Shown here: positions 14,035 to 21,951 of the stretch, piece after piece
Layout: every line of letters begins with the position of its first letter
Position numbering within the stretch: the stretch's first letter is position 1
From: an uncultured Elusimicrobia bacterium
Lineage (GTDB): Bacteria; Elusimicrobiota; Elusimicrobia; Elusimicrobiales; UBA9959
Assembly: GCA_937870775.1 (NCBI GenBank)
Contig: CALMZU010000180.1
Location: 1 to 38,006, forward strand
Length of the DNA: 38,006 nucleotides
Direction of reading: 5' to 3'
Position numbers and translations under genes: made by a program
Notes under the pieces: model-generated
The model's input: the letters and a program-made list of their open reading frames with translations, nothing else
The model's database searches: none
What the model was told of the DNA's origin: nothing

Positions 14035-15320
14035 AACTTTATCACGTCCGTTCCCATGTAGGGGCGCAGCGCCTCGGGCACCACCACGGAGCCGTCGGCC
14101 TGCTGGTAGTTCTCGAGTATGGCCGCGAAGGTGCGGCCCACCGCGAGGCCCGAGCCGTTCAGCGTGTGGACGAACTCGGTCTTCTTCCCGTCGGCGCGCT
14201 TGAAGCGGGTGTTCATGCGGCGGCCCTGGAAGTCGGTGCAGTTGGAGCACGAGGAGATCTCGCGGAACACGCCCTCGCTCGGCATCCACACCTCGAGGTC
14301 GTAGGTCTTGGCCGAAGAGAAGCCCATGTCGCCGGTGCAGAGCTCCAGCACGCGGTACGGGATCTTCAGCAGCTTCAGCACCTTCTCGGCGTCGGCGCGC
14401 AGGGTCTCCAGCGCTGCCATGGAATCCTCGGGCTTGGTCAGCCAGACCAGCTCCACCTTGTTGAACTGGTGGTTGCGTATCAGGCCGCGGGTGTCCTTGC
14501 CGTAGGAGCCGGCCTCCTGCCTGAAGCAGACGGTGTAGGCCGTGAACTTCTTCGGGAGCTCGTCCTCCTTCAGCAGGTCGCCGCGGAACATGTTGGTCAG
14601 CGGCACCTCGGCCGTCGGGATCAGGTACATCGGCGGCTCGGCGGCTATCTTGTAGAGGTCCTCCTCGAACTTGGGGAGCTGGCCGGTGCCGGTCATGGTC
14701 TCCGGGGTAACGAGGTAGGGCGGGAAGATCTCGGTGTAGCCGTGCTCGCGGGTGTGCAGGTCCAGCATGAACTGGATGATCGAGCGCTCGAGCCTGGCGC
14801 CCTGGCCGCGGAGCAGCGCGAAGCGCGCGCCCGACAGCTTGGCGGCGGTGGCGAAATCCAGTATGCCCAGCTTCTCTCCCACGGCGTGGTGGTCCAGCGG
14901 CTTGAAGGCGAACTCGCGGCGGTTGGAGACGTCCTCGAAGACCACCTTGTTGTCCTGCGAGCCGCCGCCCTTCGGCACCTGCGGGTCGGGCAGGTTCGGC
15001 ACGGAGAGCAGCAGCGCGTTCAGTTCCTTCTCGAGCGCGGCGGTGAGTTCCTCGCGGGACTTCACGGCTTCCTTGGCGGCGTTGGCCTCGGCCATGGCGG
15101 CCTGGGCCGCGGCCTCGTCCTTGGAGGCCTTGGCGACCTGTATCTTCTTCGAGACCTCGTTGCGCTTCGAGCGCAGTTCCTCTATCTCGGCGAGGGCGGC
15201 GCGGTACGCGGCGTCCTTCTGGAATATCTGTTCGAGAACGGGCAGGTAGTTGCCGCTGCGGCCGCTCATCGCGAGCTTGGCTTTTTCGGGGTCGGCGCGC
15301 AGCGTCTTGATGTCCAGCAT
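14031..15320 (-). CDS. serS: Seryl-tRNA synthetase
   Basis: A 429-aa class II aminoacyl-tRNA synthetase that charges tRNA-Ser (and tRNA-Sec). The N-terminal coiled-coil arm that clamps the tRNA is at about residues 30-105. The catalytic core shows TAEVPLTN (236-243), motif 2 [17 protein letters not shown] (266-282), the [13 protein letters not shown] segment (356-368) and motif 3 [16 protein letters not shown] (391-406). The length is standard for bacterial SerRS. It begins 10 bases after the stop of the small secreted protein upstream, and is followed by the coupled TPR gene, placing it inside a long minus-strand transcript. Confidence 0.98.
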   Translation of the reverse strand: MLDIKTLRADPEKAKLAMSGRSGNYLPVLEQIFQKDAAYRAALAEIEELRSKRNEVSKKIQVAKASKDEAAAQAAMAEANAAKEAVKSREELTAALEKELNALLLSVPNLPDPQVPKGGGSQDNKVVFEDVSNRREFAFKPLDHHAVGEKLGILDFATAAKLSGARFALLRGQGARLERSIIQFMLDLHTREHGYTEIFPPYLVTPETMTGTGQLPKFEEDLYKIAAEPPMYLIPTAEVPLTNMFRGDLLKEDELPKKFTAYTVCFRQEAGSYGKDTRGLIRNHQFNKVELVWLTKPEDSMAALETLRADAEKVLKLLKIPYRVLELCTGDMGFSSAKTYDLEVWMPSEGVFREISSCSNCTDFQGRRMNTRFKRADGKKTEFVHTLNGSGLAVGRTFAAILENYQQADGSVVVPEALRPYMGTDVIKL

Positions 15321-15330
15321 ATGGCCTCCG

Positions 15331-15876
15331 TCAGGGTTTCGCCGTTTCCGGCGGGAGAATGTCTATCACGGCCTCGCGCATGATCGCGGCCGGGTCGTCG
15401 CCGAGCCTCGGCGAGATCATCAGCTCGGCTTTCAGCCCGGTGGGGACCAGGCCGGTGTTGCGCAGCTTCTTCAGCTGCTCGGCGAGCTCGAAACGTATCA
15501 GCTTCACCTGCCGGTCGGAGGAAGGGTTTATCTTGGTCACGCGCACTTCCTCGAAGTAGAACGGCACGGCCCAGAAGGCCTTTTCGGGCGAGTCGCCCTT
15601 CTTCAGCAGGCGCAGGCGCAGCGCGTAGCGCAGCACCAGGCCCTCCACCGGCTTCGCGGCCGGGTTGCGCAGCGTCACTATGGCGCGCAGGCTGTCGGTG
15701 AACTTCAGCTCGGGGGAAGCGCGCAGCTCGGTAACGGCCGAGAACGGGGCGCGTTCCTTGCCCTGTACGCGGGACACCTCCCAGCCCACCCCGGCGATCT
15801 GGGTCTGGGCGGAGGCGGCCGCGGCGGCGGCCAGCAGGGTCAGTGCGGCGAGACAGGGTGCGAGTATTTTCCTCAT
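15331..15876 (-). CDS. Small secreted protein of unknown function
   Basis: I do not recognise this 181-aa protein. It has a signal peptide (about residues 1-22, [15 protein letters not shown] then Ala-rich to AQT). The mature part looks mostly beta-stranded: alternating hydrophobic stretches such as [21 protein letters not shown] and [11 protein letters not shown] suggest an immunoglobulin-like or comparable beta-sandwich fold. No cysteines remain after the signal peptide. Of three in-frame ATGs (15888, 15882, 15876) I chose the last, because a GGAG box is 6 bases upstream of it. It sits between the CheC-like gene (47 bases) and serS (10 bases). Confidence 0.78.
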   Translation of the reverse strand: MRKILAPCLAALTLLAAAAAASAQTQIAGVGWEVSRVQGKERAPFSAVTELRASPELKFTDSLRAIVTLRNPAAKPVEGLVLRYALRLRLLKKGDSPEKAFWAVPFYFEEVRVTKINPSSDRQVKLIRFELAEQLKKLRNTGLVPTGLKAELMISPRLGDDPAAIMREAVIDILPPETAKP

Positions 15877-15923
15877 GAGCATCTCCATTAAAAGTCCCGG
15901 GGAACCCCGGGCGGATCTTGCGG

Positions 15924-16520
15924 TCAGGAACCGCTCTGCAGCGCCCCGGCGAGCGCCTCTTCCATGGCGTCGGGGATGACGGTCAGCACCTCGCTGCGCG
16001 TCACGTTCCCGTCGCACTCCAAATCCAGCGTCACCGCGACCAGGCTGTGGCGGGAACCGCGGTCCATCGAGGTCCACAGGGCTTCCAGCAGGAAGCGCGG
16101 CTCGCCCTGCACGCATTTCGGGACCGAAGGCAGGAAACTGCGCCCGAGGGCGCCCGACAGCGAGCCCACCAGCGCGTTGAGTATGATGTTGCCGAGCTCC
16201 GACAGCAGCAGCTCGTGCGCCTGGCTCAGCGTCGGCAGTTTCGAGAAGGAGAACCCGAGGAAGCCGCGGGAAAGTATCTCTATGTCGTCGGGGCGGAACA
16301 CCACCATCGACGCGAAAGGGCATTCCCCGCTCACGTCGAAATAGACGGCGGCGCCGGCGCCGGAAGGGGCCGAGGCTATGGCCTCCTCCATGCTGCGCAG
16401 CGAAACGGCGGCCTCCGCCACTTTCCACCGGCCCGCGGAGATGCGCGACAGCTTGGCCACGCACCTCTCCAGGCTCAGGAAGGCTATCCTTTCCAGGGCT
16501 TGTCTCGCTTTATCGTTCAT
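15924..16520 (-). CDS. CheC/CheX-like response-regulator phosphatase
   Basis: A 198-aa cytoplasmic protein of the CheC/CheX/FliY phosphatase superfamily, which removes phosphate from CheY-type receivers. The helical active-site signature is visible as SELGNIILNALVGS: Glu108 and Asn111 fit ExxN, and Pro134 follows Asn111 after 22 residues as in CheC. Only one such motif is present, while CheC has two, so it may be nearer to CheX or a single-site CheC. Its start lies 6 bases after the stop of the CheY-like gene, a tight pair that makes this receiver its obvious partner. No other chemotaxis or flagellar genes are in the window. Confidence 0.82.
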   Translation of the reverse strand: MNDKARQALERIAFLSLERCVAKLSRISAGRWKVAEAAVSLRSMEEAIASAPSGAGAAVYFDVSGECPFASMVVFRPDDIEILSRGFLGFSFSKLPTLSQAHELLLSELGNIILNALVGSLSGALGRSFLPSVPKCVQGEPRFLLEALWTSMDRGSRHSLVAVTLDLECDGNVTRSEVLTVIPDAMEEALAGALQSGS

Positions 16521-16526
16521 GCCTTG

Positions 16527-16880
16527 TCAGGCCAGGTCGCGCATCAGCGTCTTGAAATCCTCGAACGAGAACGGCTTGCGCAGTATCGCGCTCACGCCCT
16601 TGTCGGCGAGCCGCCTGTCTATCTCGTCCTGCTCCACGGCGGTTATCACCACGACGCGCGCCGCGGGGTCCACCGCGCGCAGGTCCTCGAGTATCTCGAC
16701 GCCGGAACGCCCCGGCAGTATCAGGTCGAGGAACACGACGTCGGGCTTGAACTCCCTGAAGTACTTCACGGCCCCGGCGCCGTCCTCGGCCTCGGCCACC
16801 ACCTCGTGGCCCAGCTTATCCAGCAGCGACTTTATCGTGTAGCGGGTAAGCGCGTTATCTTCAACCAGCAGTATCTTCAT
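16527..16880 (-). CDS. CheY-like single-domain response regulator
   Basis: A 117-aa stand-alone receiver domain. The conserved set is complete: acidic pocket Glu7/Asp8 (VEDN), phospho-acceptor Asp52 (LDLILPG), switch Thr80 (VITA) and Lys102 (RKPF). It has no output domain, so it signals by protein contact. Its kinase is not encoded here. It forms a two-gene unit with the CheC-like phosphatase directly downstream. The ATG is preceded by GGGGGAAAT, a usable ribosome binding site, and by a weak TACACT box, so it may have a promoter of its own in the 69-base gap after metK. Confidence 0.93.
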   Translation of the reverse strand: MKILLVEDNALTRYTIKSLLDKLGHEVVAEAEDGAGAVKYFREFKPDVVFLDLILPGRSGVEILEDLRAVDPAARVVVITAVEQDEIDRRLADKGVSAILRKPFSFEDFKTLMRDLA

Positions 16881-16901
16881 ATTTCCCCCTAGTGTACTAA
16901 G

Positions 16902-16936
16902 CGCGCCGGGACCGAACCCCCGTTGGCCCCGGCGCG
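16902..16936 (-). other. GC-rich hairpin between metK and the CheY-like gene
   Basis: Arms CGCGCCGGG (16902-16910) and CCCGGCGCG (16928-16936) pair over 9 bp with a 17-base loop. No T-run follows on either strand, so it is not a classical terminator; it could weaken read-through or protect the metK mRNA end. Confidence 0.4.
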
Positions 16937-16949
16937 TACCGTACGATCG

Positions 16950-18149
16950 TCAGCCGCAGCAGCAGGCGCACTCCGCCTTCGGCTCGGCGGCCGCCTTCTT
17001 CTTCAGCATGGCGGCGGCGTCGGTCTTCTCCCACGCGAAACCCGCGCGGCCGAAGTGGCCGTAGGCGGCCGTCCGGCGGAACACGGGCGCGCGCAGCTTC
17101 AGCGTCTTTATGATGCCGCGCGGCGTCAGGTCGAAGTTCGAGCGCACTATCTTCGAGAGCTTCTCGTCGGCGATGGCGCCGGTGCCGTGCGTGTCCACGT
17201 ACAGGCCCACGGGCTCGGCCACGCCTATCGCGTAGGCCAGCTGCACCGTGCACTCGCGCGCGAGCTTAGCCGCCACGATGTTCTTGGCGATGTAGCGGGC
17301 CATGTAGGCCGCGGAGCGGTCCACCTTCGTGGAGTCCTTGCCGCTGAACGCGCCGCCGCCGTGCGGGGCCACGCCGCCGTAGGTGTCCACGATGATCTTG
17401 CGGCCGGTCACGCCGGTGTCCGACTGCGGGCCGCCGACCACGAACTTGCCGGTCGGGTTGATGTAGATCTTGGTGTTCTTGTCCATCATCCGCTTGTCGA
17501 TGACCGGGGTGATTACCGCGTCGATGATCTCGCGGCGGCTCTTCTCGGTGATCTGGTGGCCGGACTTGTCGAGGATCTCCTCGGTGTGCTGCGAAGAGAG
17601 CACGATGGTCTCTATGCGCACCGGCTCGCCGTCATGGTATTCCACGGTGACCTGGCTCTTGCCGTCGGGGCCCAGGTACGGGAGGATGTTCTTCTTGCGC
17701 ACCTCGGCGAGGCGCATCGTCAGGCGCTGCGCCAGCTGCAGCGGCAGCGGCATCAGCTCCGGCGTCTCGTCGGAGGCGTAGCCCACCATCAGGCCCTGGT
17801 CGCCGGCGCCGCCGGTGTCCACGCCCTGGGCGATGTCCGGGCTCTGGCGGCCTATCACGTTGATGACCGCGCAGGTCTCGTGGTTGAAGCCGTACTTCGC
17901 GTCCGTGTAGCCTATGTCCTTTATCACCTGGCGCGCCAGCGTGTCCACGTCGACGTAGGTCTTAGTGGTTATCTCGCCGCCCACCACCACCATGCCGCGG
18001 GTGATGAAGGTCTCGCAGGCCACGCGGCCCGCCGGGTCCTTCTTCATGATCTCGTCCAGCACCGCGTCCGAAATCTGGTCGCACACCTTGTCGGGATGCC
18101 CCTCCGTCACCGACTCGGAACTCACGTACCTTTTGCCTTTGAAGTTCAT
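16950..18149 (-). CDS. metK: S-adenosylmethionine synthetase with Cys-rich C-terminal tail
   Basis: A 399-aa enzyme making S-adenosylmethionine from methionine and ATP; the cofactor is needed by RimO and the radical-SAM protein in this window. Visible: [22 protein letters not shown] (residues about 10-31; His18 and Asp20 in the ATP site), the loop [12 protein letters not shown] (about 114-125), [16 protein letters not shown] (about 231-246) and the P-loop-like [19 protein letters not shown] (about 263-281). The normal MetK end, FAWEKTD, is followed by about 22 extra residues, Lys/Ala-rich and ending ECACCCG with four cysteines (394, 396-398). Start ATG with ribosome binding site AGGAGA. It begins 11 bases after the phosphohexomutase stop codon. 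Confidence 0.97.
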   Translation of the reverse strand: MNFKGKRYVSSESVTEGHPDKVCDQISDAVLDEIMKKDPAGRVACETFITRGMVVVGGEITTKTYVDVDTLARQVIKDIGYTDAKYGFNHETCAVINVIGRQSPDIAQGVDTGGAGDQGLMVGYASDETPELMPLPLQLAQRLTMRLAEVRKKNILPYLGPDGKSQVTVEYHDGEPVRIETIVLSSQHTEEILDKSGHQITEKSRREIIDAVITPVIDKRMMDKNTKIYINPTGKFVVGGPQSDTGVTGRKIIVDTYGGVAPHGGGAFSGKDSTKVDRSAAYMARYIAKNIVAAKLARECTVQLAYAIGVAEPVGLYVDTHGTGAIADEKLSKIVRSNFDLTPRGIIKTLKLRAPVFRRTAAYGHFGRAGFAWEKTDAAAMLKKKAAAEPKAECACCCG

Positions 18150-18160
18150 TTCTTTCTCCT

Positions 18161-19570
18161 TTATTTCTGCTCTACCAGTTTGAACGCCAAGTCCAGGAAC
18201 TTCTTCGTATTCTCCTGGCTGTCGGTCTCGGCGTAGGTCCGAAGCAGCGGCTCGGTGCCGGACGGGCGCATCAGCACCCACCAGTCGTTGTCGAGCACTA
18301 TCTTCAGGCCGTCTATCGTGTTGGTCTCCGTGATCTTGTGCCCGAGCAGCAATTTGGGCAGCTTCTTCTTTATCTTCACGGCGAACGAATGCTTGTTGGG
18401 GATAGCTTTTTCCAGGGCGAAGTCGCGGCGCACGAAGCAGGACTTGCCGTATTTCTTCTCGAGTTCGGCGTACAGCGCGGACACGGACTTGCCGGTCTTC
18501 GCCACCATCTCGGCTATGAACAGCGCGGTCAGCGCGCCGTCGCGCTCGGGCAGGTTGCCCTTCCAGGCGTAGCCGCCGGATTCCTCCACCGCGAAGGTGA
18601 CGTCCTCCTGCAGCATCTTCTCGGCCAGGTACTTGAAGCCGACGGGGGTCTCCTCGAAAGGCAGGGCCGCCGCGCGCGCTATGCGCTTGGTCAGGAAGCC
18701 CATCGAGACGGCCTGGACGATCTTGCCCTTGTACTTGCCCTTGGTCAGCAGGTACTCGAGCATCAGCGGGCCGGTCTGGCACGGGGTCATGTACTGCCCC
18801 TTGTCCGAGACCAGCGCGAAGCGGTCGGCGTCGCCGTCGAGGGCGGCGCCGAAAAGCGCCTTGTGCTTCTTCACGGCGTCCACCAGCGGCTGCAGGTTCT
18901 TCTCCACCGGCTCGGGGGCCACGCCGCCGAAAAGCGGGTCGTGCTTCTCGCGCAGCGGCAGCACGTTCTTCGTGCCGAACACGCCGGCGGTCTCCGCGCC
19001 GACGCCGTGCATGAAATCCACGGCCACCGGGCCGGGCAGCTTGGGCAGGACCTTGGAGGCCTGCACCTTGGAGGCCAGGTACTCGACGTAGGCCGGGCGG
19101 AAGTCCTTCATCGCCACAGCCGCGCCGTTGGGCTTCAGCGGCACGGCCTTGCCCACGTAGTTCTCCACCTCGGCGGTCACCGCGGGCGGGGCCGAGCGGC
19201 CGTTCTGCTTTATCTTTATGCCGTTGTAGAAATGCTTGTTATGGCTGGCGGTTATCATCACGCCGAGGCCGAAGCCTTTCGTGGTAAGCAGGCTGACGGC
19301 GGGGGTGGGCACCGGGGTCTCGGAAAGGGTGACGCTCAGGCCGTTGGCGGCCAGCACCTCGGCCAGCGTGCGGGCGAAGCGGTCCGACATGAAGCGGCGG
19401 TCGTAGCCCACGACTATCGTCGGCTTCTCGGTGCGCATGTACTTGTAGGCCACGTAGTCGGCCATGCCCTGCGCTATCTTGCGCACCACGTCGTAGGTGA
19501 AGTCCCGGGCTATGATCCCGCGGTAACCGTCGGTGCCGAAGGAGATCTGGTTTGACTGGTGGGAACTCAT
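18161..19570 (-). CDS. Phosphohexomutase (phosphoglucomutase/phosphomannomutase)
   Basis: A 469-aa enzyme of the alpha-D-phosphohexomutase superfamily, interconverting 1- and 6-phosphates of glucose or mannose. All four functional loops are visible: the phosphoserine loop [12 protein letters not shown] (Ser109), the metal loop DGDADR (245-250), the sugar-recognition loop EESGGY (329-334) and the phosphate-binding RPSGTEP (435-441). The EESGGY form is usual for glucose-type mutases and bifunctional PMM/PGM; it speaks against glucosamine mutase (GlmM). It heads the metK transcript, with a good ribosome binding site (GAGGAA) and a promoter in the gap before it. It would feed nucleotide-sugar or glycogen synthesis. 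Confidence 0.94.
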   Translation of the reverse strand: MSSHQSNQISFGTDGYRGIIARDFTYDVVRKIAQGMADYVAYKYMRTEKPTIVVGYDRRFMSDRFARTLAEVLAANGLSVTLSETPVPTPAVSLLTTKGFGLGVMITASHNKHFYNGIKIKQNGRSAPPAVTAEVENYVGKAVPLKPNGAAVAMKDFRPAYVEYLASKVQASKVLPKLPGPVAVDFMHGVGAETAGVFGTKNVLPLREKHDPLFGGVAPEPVEKNLQPLVDAVKKHKALFGAALDGDADRFALVSDKGQYMTPCQTGPLMLEYLLTKGKYKGKIVQAVSMGFLTKRIARAAALPFEETPVGFKYLAEKMLQEDVTFAVEESGGYAWKGNLPERDGALTALFIAEMVAKTGKSVSALYAELEKKYGKSCFVRRDFALEKAIPNKHSFAVKIKKKLPKLLLGHKITETNTIDGLKIVLDNDWWVLMRPSGTEPLLRTYAETDSQENTKKFLDLAFKLVEQK

Positions 19571-19623
19571 TTTTTCCTCGCTTATAGAAAACGGTGCGCC
19601 GGCCGCGGACGGCCGTTAACAGG

Positions 19624-19652
19624 GATATATAATAATAAAATTAGAGCCTCAA
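19624..19652 (-). promoter_or_regulatory. Probable promoter TTGAGG-17-TATATC of the phosphohexomutase-metK unit
   Basis: On the minus strand TTGAGG (19652-19647), a 17-base AT-rich spacer and TATATC (19629-19624) give a fair sigma-70 match, about 50 bases upstream of the ATG at 19570. It is in the most AT-rich part of this gap. Confidence 0.5.
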
Positions 19653-19666
19653 GAAAAGAGGCCTCA
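19641..19666 (-). terminator. Weak terminator-like hairpin at the glycerate kinase stop codon
   Basis: On the minus strand GCCTC-TTTTCTT-GAGGC forms a 5-bp stem followed by TCTAATTTTATT. It overlaps the stop codon and the -35 box of the next promoter. The short stem makes it doubtful. Confidence 0.35.
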
Positions 19667-20782
19667 GGCCCGGCGGCCCAGGCCGGCCAGTATGGCCGGC
19701 AGGCCGGCGGCTACGGCCCGGCGCAGGGCGGCGGCCGGCGAGGGTTCCATTCCCGCCTCTATGACGCCGGCCACCCCCAGCCGGGACAAGGTCCGGCGGT
19801 CCTTTATCAGCGAGGAGCCGCATACCACCACGGCCGGCACCCCCAGCGCCCGCGCGGCGGCTATGGCCGCGCCCGGGGCCTTGCCGTAGAAGGTCTGCCT
19901 GTCGAAGCGGCCCTCGCCCGTTATCAGCAGGCCGGCGCGGCGCAGCAGCCGGCCGAAGCCGGCGCGCTCCAGCACATAAGCCGAGCCGTCCAGCAGCTCG
20001 GCGCCGAAGAAGGCGGCGAGCCCAGCCCCCAGCCCGCCAGCGGCGGCCCCGCCCTCGAGGCGGGCCACGTCCCGGCCGGGCCAGGCCTTCAGCACGGCGG
20101 CGTAGTTCCTGAGCCCCTCGTCTATGAGGCGCACCTCGCGCGGGCCGGCGCCTTTCTGCGGGCCGAACACGCGGGCCGAGCCCAGCGGGCCGAAAAGCCT
20201 GTTCTTCACGTCGGCGAGGCCGTACACCTTCACGCCGCGCAGCCGCGCGGCGCCGGTCCCGGGCAGCACGGCCGCCAGCGAGACCAGCCCACCAGCGCCC
20301 GGCCGCACGGGCCGCCCGTCGCGGCCCAGCAGCCTGAAGCCGAAACCCTCGGCGCAGCCGGCGCCCCCGTCGTTGGAGGCGCTGCCGCCGAGCCCCACCA
20401 CTATCTCGGTCGCGCCCAGCCGCACGGCCTCGGCCATCAGCTGGCCCACGCCTCGGGTGGTGGCGTCCATCGGCCGCAGCCCGCGGCCGTTCATATATTT
20501 AAGCCCGGAGGCCTCCGCCATCTCTATGACGGCGGTGCGGCCGGCCAGCAGCCAGCGCGCTTTCACGGGCTCGCCGAGCGGCCCGTCGACGGCGGTGCGC
20601 ACCAGGCGCCCGCCGAGCGCCGGGCGCAGGGCGTCCAGCAGGCCGTCGCCGCCGTCGGCTATGGCCAGGGCGTCCACCGCGGCCCGCGGCAGCGCGGACC
20701 TTACGCCGGCGGCCGCCGCGGCGGCGGCGCGCCGGGCCGTAAGCGTGCCCTTGAAGGCGTTCGGGGCTATCAAAATCCGCAT
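19664..20782 (-). CDS. Glycerate kinase (GlxK/GarK family)
   Basis: A 372-aa type-1 glycerate kinase (PF02595), phosphorylating glycerate to 2-phosphoglycerate (or 3-phosphoglycerate in some members), linking glyoxylate, serine or sugar-acid breakdown to glycolysis. Characteristic segments: IAPNAFKGTLTA at the start (residues 5-16), IADGGDGLLDAL (about 41-52), VVGLGGSASNDGGAG (about 128-142), the FGPQKGA motif (about 206-212) and ITGEGRFDRQTFYGKAPGA (about 286-304). Length is normal for the family. No ribosome binding site is visible before the ATG; instead TATCAT ends 6 bases before it, so the mRNA may be leaderless. It diverges from the radical-SAM gene across 44 bases. Confidence 0.94.
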   Translation of the reverse strand: MRILIAPNAFKGTLTARRAAAAAAAGVRSALPRAAVDALAIADGGDGLLDALRPALGGRLVRTAVDGPLGEPVKARWLLAGRTAVIEMAEASGLKYMNGRGLRPMDATTRGVGQLMAEAVRLGATEIVVGLGGSASNDGGAGCAEGFGFRLLGRDGRPVRPGAGGLVSLAAVLPGTGAARLRGVKVYGLADVKNRLFGPLGSARVFGPQKGAGPREVRLIDEGLRNYAAVLKAWPGRDVARLEGGAAAGGLGAGLAAFFGAELLDGSAYVLERAGFGRLLRRAGLLITGEGRFDRQTFYGKAPGAAIAAARALGVPAVVVCGSSLIKDRRTLSRLGVAGVIEAGMEPSPAAALRRAVAAGLPAILAGLGRRA

Positions 20783-20788
20783 GTCTAA

Positions 20789-20794
20789 ATGATA
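20789..20794 (-). promoter_or_regulatory. -10-like TATCAT 6 bases before the glycerate kinase start
   Basis: On the minus strand TATCAT is followed by TTAGAC and then the ATG at 20782, putting the expected start of transcription at the start codon. No -35 match is visible, so this rests on spacing and lack of a ribosome binding site. Confidence 0.35.
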
Positions 20795-20826
20795 GAATAA
20801 AGGGAAAGGGAGAAGCGAGGAAGGCG

Positions 20827-21477
20827 ATGAAAGAACGCACCATAGTCTACCGCCACGGCAACGGGCTCTACGTCAATCTGACGAACCGCTGCCCTAATTC
20901 CTGCGTCTTCTGCGTGCGCAACGCGTGGAAGATGGACTACCACGGCCACGACCTGAACCTCGGCGGCGCGGAGCCTTCCGCGGCCGAGGTGCTGCGCGAG
21001 GCCGGGCGCGAATGGGCGTCCGCCCCCTTCTCCGAACTGGTCTTCTGCGGCTACGGCGAGCCGACCATGCGCGTGGACGCGCTGCTGGAATGCGCGCGCG
21101 CCATAAGGTCCGGCGCCGCGGCCCCGCTGCCTGCCGGCCTGCGCATACGCGTCAACACCAACGGCCTCGCCAACGCGGTCTGGGGCCGCGACGTGGCCGC
21201 CGAGATGAAGGGGCTCGTGGACTCGGTGCACGTCAGCCTCAACACGCCCGACCCGGCCCAGTGGGCGGCGATCATGCGCCCCGAAGAGCGCTGGGCCGCG
21301 AACGGTTTCGAGAAGGTCAAGGAGTTCATACGCTCGGCGGCGGCCTCGCTGCCCGAGGTGTACGCCACCGCCGTGGAGGACAACGGCGTGGACACGGAGA
21401 AATTCAAGGCGCTGGCGGCGGAGCTGGGCGCGAAGCCCCGGCTGCGCCCCCGCCTGGACGACGGGGCGGACAAGTGA
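20827..21477 (+). CDS. TatD-linked radical SAM protein
   Basis: A 216-aa radical-SAM protein with the start LYVNLTNRCPNSCVFCVR; Cys22, Cys26 and Cys29 (CxxxCxxC) bind the 4Fe-4S cluster. The opening YRHGNGLYVNLTNRC and GYGEPTMR (about 79-86) and NTNG (about 114-117) match the small radical-SAM family usually encoded next to, or fused in pathway to, TatD nucleases. No tatD is in this window. The reaction of this family is unknown to me. Ribosome binding site GAGGAAGG lies just before the ATG. Its stop overlaps the GTG start of the next gene (GTGA), so the two are coupled. Confidence 0.88.
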   Translation: MKERTIVYRHGNGLYVNLTNRCPNSCVFCVRNAWKMDYHGHDLNLGGAEPSAAEVLREAGREWASAPFSELVFCGYGEPTMRVDALLECARAIRSGAAAPLPAGLRIRVNTNGLANAVWGRDVAAEMKGLVDSVHVSLNTPDPAQWAAIMRPEERWAANGFEKVKEFIRSAAASLPEVYATAVEDNGVDTEKFKALAAELGAKPRLRPRLDDGADK

Positions 21478-21944
21478 TAGAACGCAAAGCGCTCCTCATG
21501 CTGCTGGCCGCGGCCGCCTTCGTGCTGGTCAGCGTGCCCAGCGTCATCGTGAACAACGCGGTGAAGAAATATTTCAATTTCGTCGGGCACTGGAGCGTGG
21601 CCACCGTCAAGCCGTCGCGCACCGCGCTGGTCCCGCCGGCGCACCAGCACCCTGTCCCGCAGGGCCCGCAGGAACCGCCGCAGCCCGAGCTGCGCTTCGT
21701 GAAGTTCACCGTCAAGATAGCCGGCGCGAAGGAAGTGAAGATAGCCGGCGACTTCAACCGCTGGAACCCCGACGCGCTGCCCATGATAAAGGCCGGCCGC
21801 GACTCGTGGGAGGCGCTGGTGCCGCTGCCGCCGGGCAAGTACAAGTACGTATGCCGCGTCGACGGGCAGGAGACGCTGGACCCGCTGAACCCTGACACGG
21901 CCGACGAGGCCGGCCGCAAGGTCTCGGTGCTCACCGTAAAATAA
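21474..21944 (+). CDS. Membrane-anchored protein with CBM48/AMPK-type glycogen-binding-like domain
   Basis: A 156-aa protein: one N-terminal membrane helix (about residues 5-28), a Pro-rich linker (about 50-72) and a C-terminal immunoglobulin-like domain (about 76-156). That domain has the CBM48/AMPK1 pattern VKFTVKIAGAKEVKIAGDF, then NRWNPDALPM, DSWEALVPLPPGKYKYVCRVDG and DPLNPD. Such domains bind alpha-glucans such as glycogen, or serve as a protein interaction module. The GTG start is chosen because it overlaps the radical-SAM stop codon; an internal ATG six codons on is the alternative. It ends 7 bases before the GH57-like gene, which supports a shared carbohydrate-related role. Confidence 0.82.
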   Translation: MIERKALLMLLAAAAFVLVSVPSVIVNNAVKKYFNFVGHWSVATVKPSRTALVPPAHQHPVPQGPQEPPQPELRFVKFTVKIAGAKEVKIAGDFNRWNPDALPMIKAGRDSWEALVPLPPGKYKYVCRVDGQETLDPLNPDTADEAGRKVSVLTVK

Positions 21945-21951
21945 GGACCAT

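Noticed and set aside
15877-16464. N-terminal extension of the small secreted protein up to 16464
   Set aside because: It is antisense-free but overlaps the CheC-like gene in another frame, and it would bury a clear signal peptide.
16902-16936. Terminator after metK
   Set aside because: The stem is good but no T-run follows on either strand; kept only as a hairpin of unknown role.
18150-18782. In-frame extension of metK upstream into the phosphohexomutase gene
   Set aside because: The phosphohexomutase reading frame has all its active-site loops there; the extension is a shadow and metK has a good ATG with ribosome binding site at 18149.
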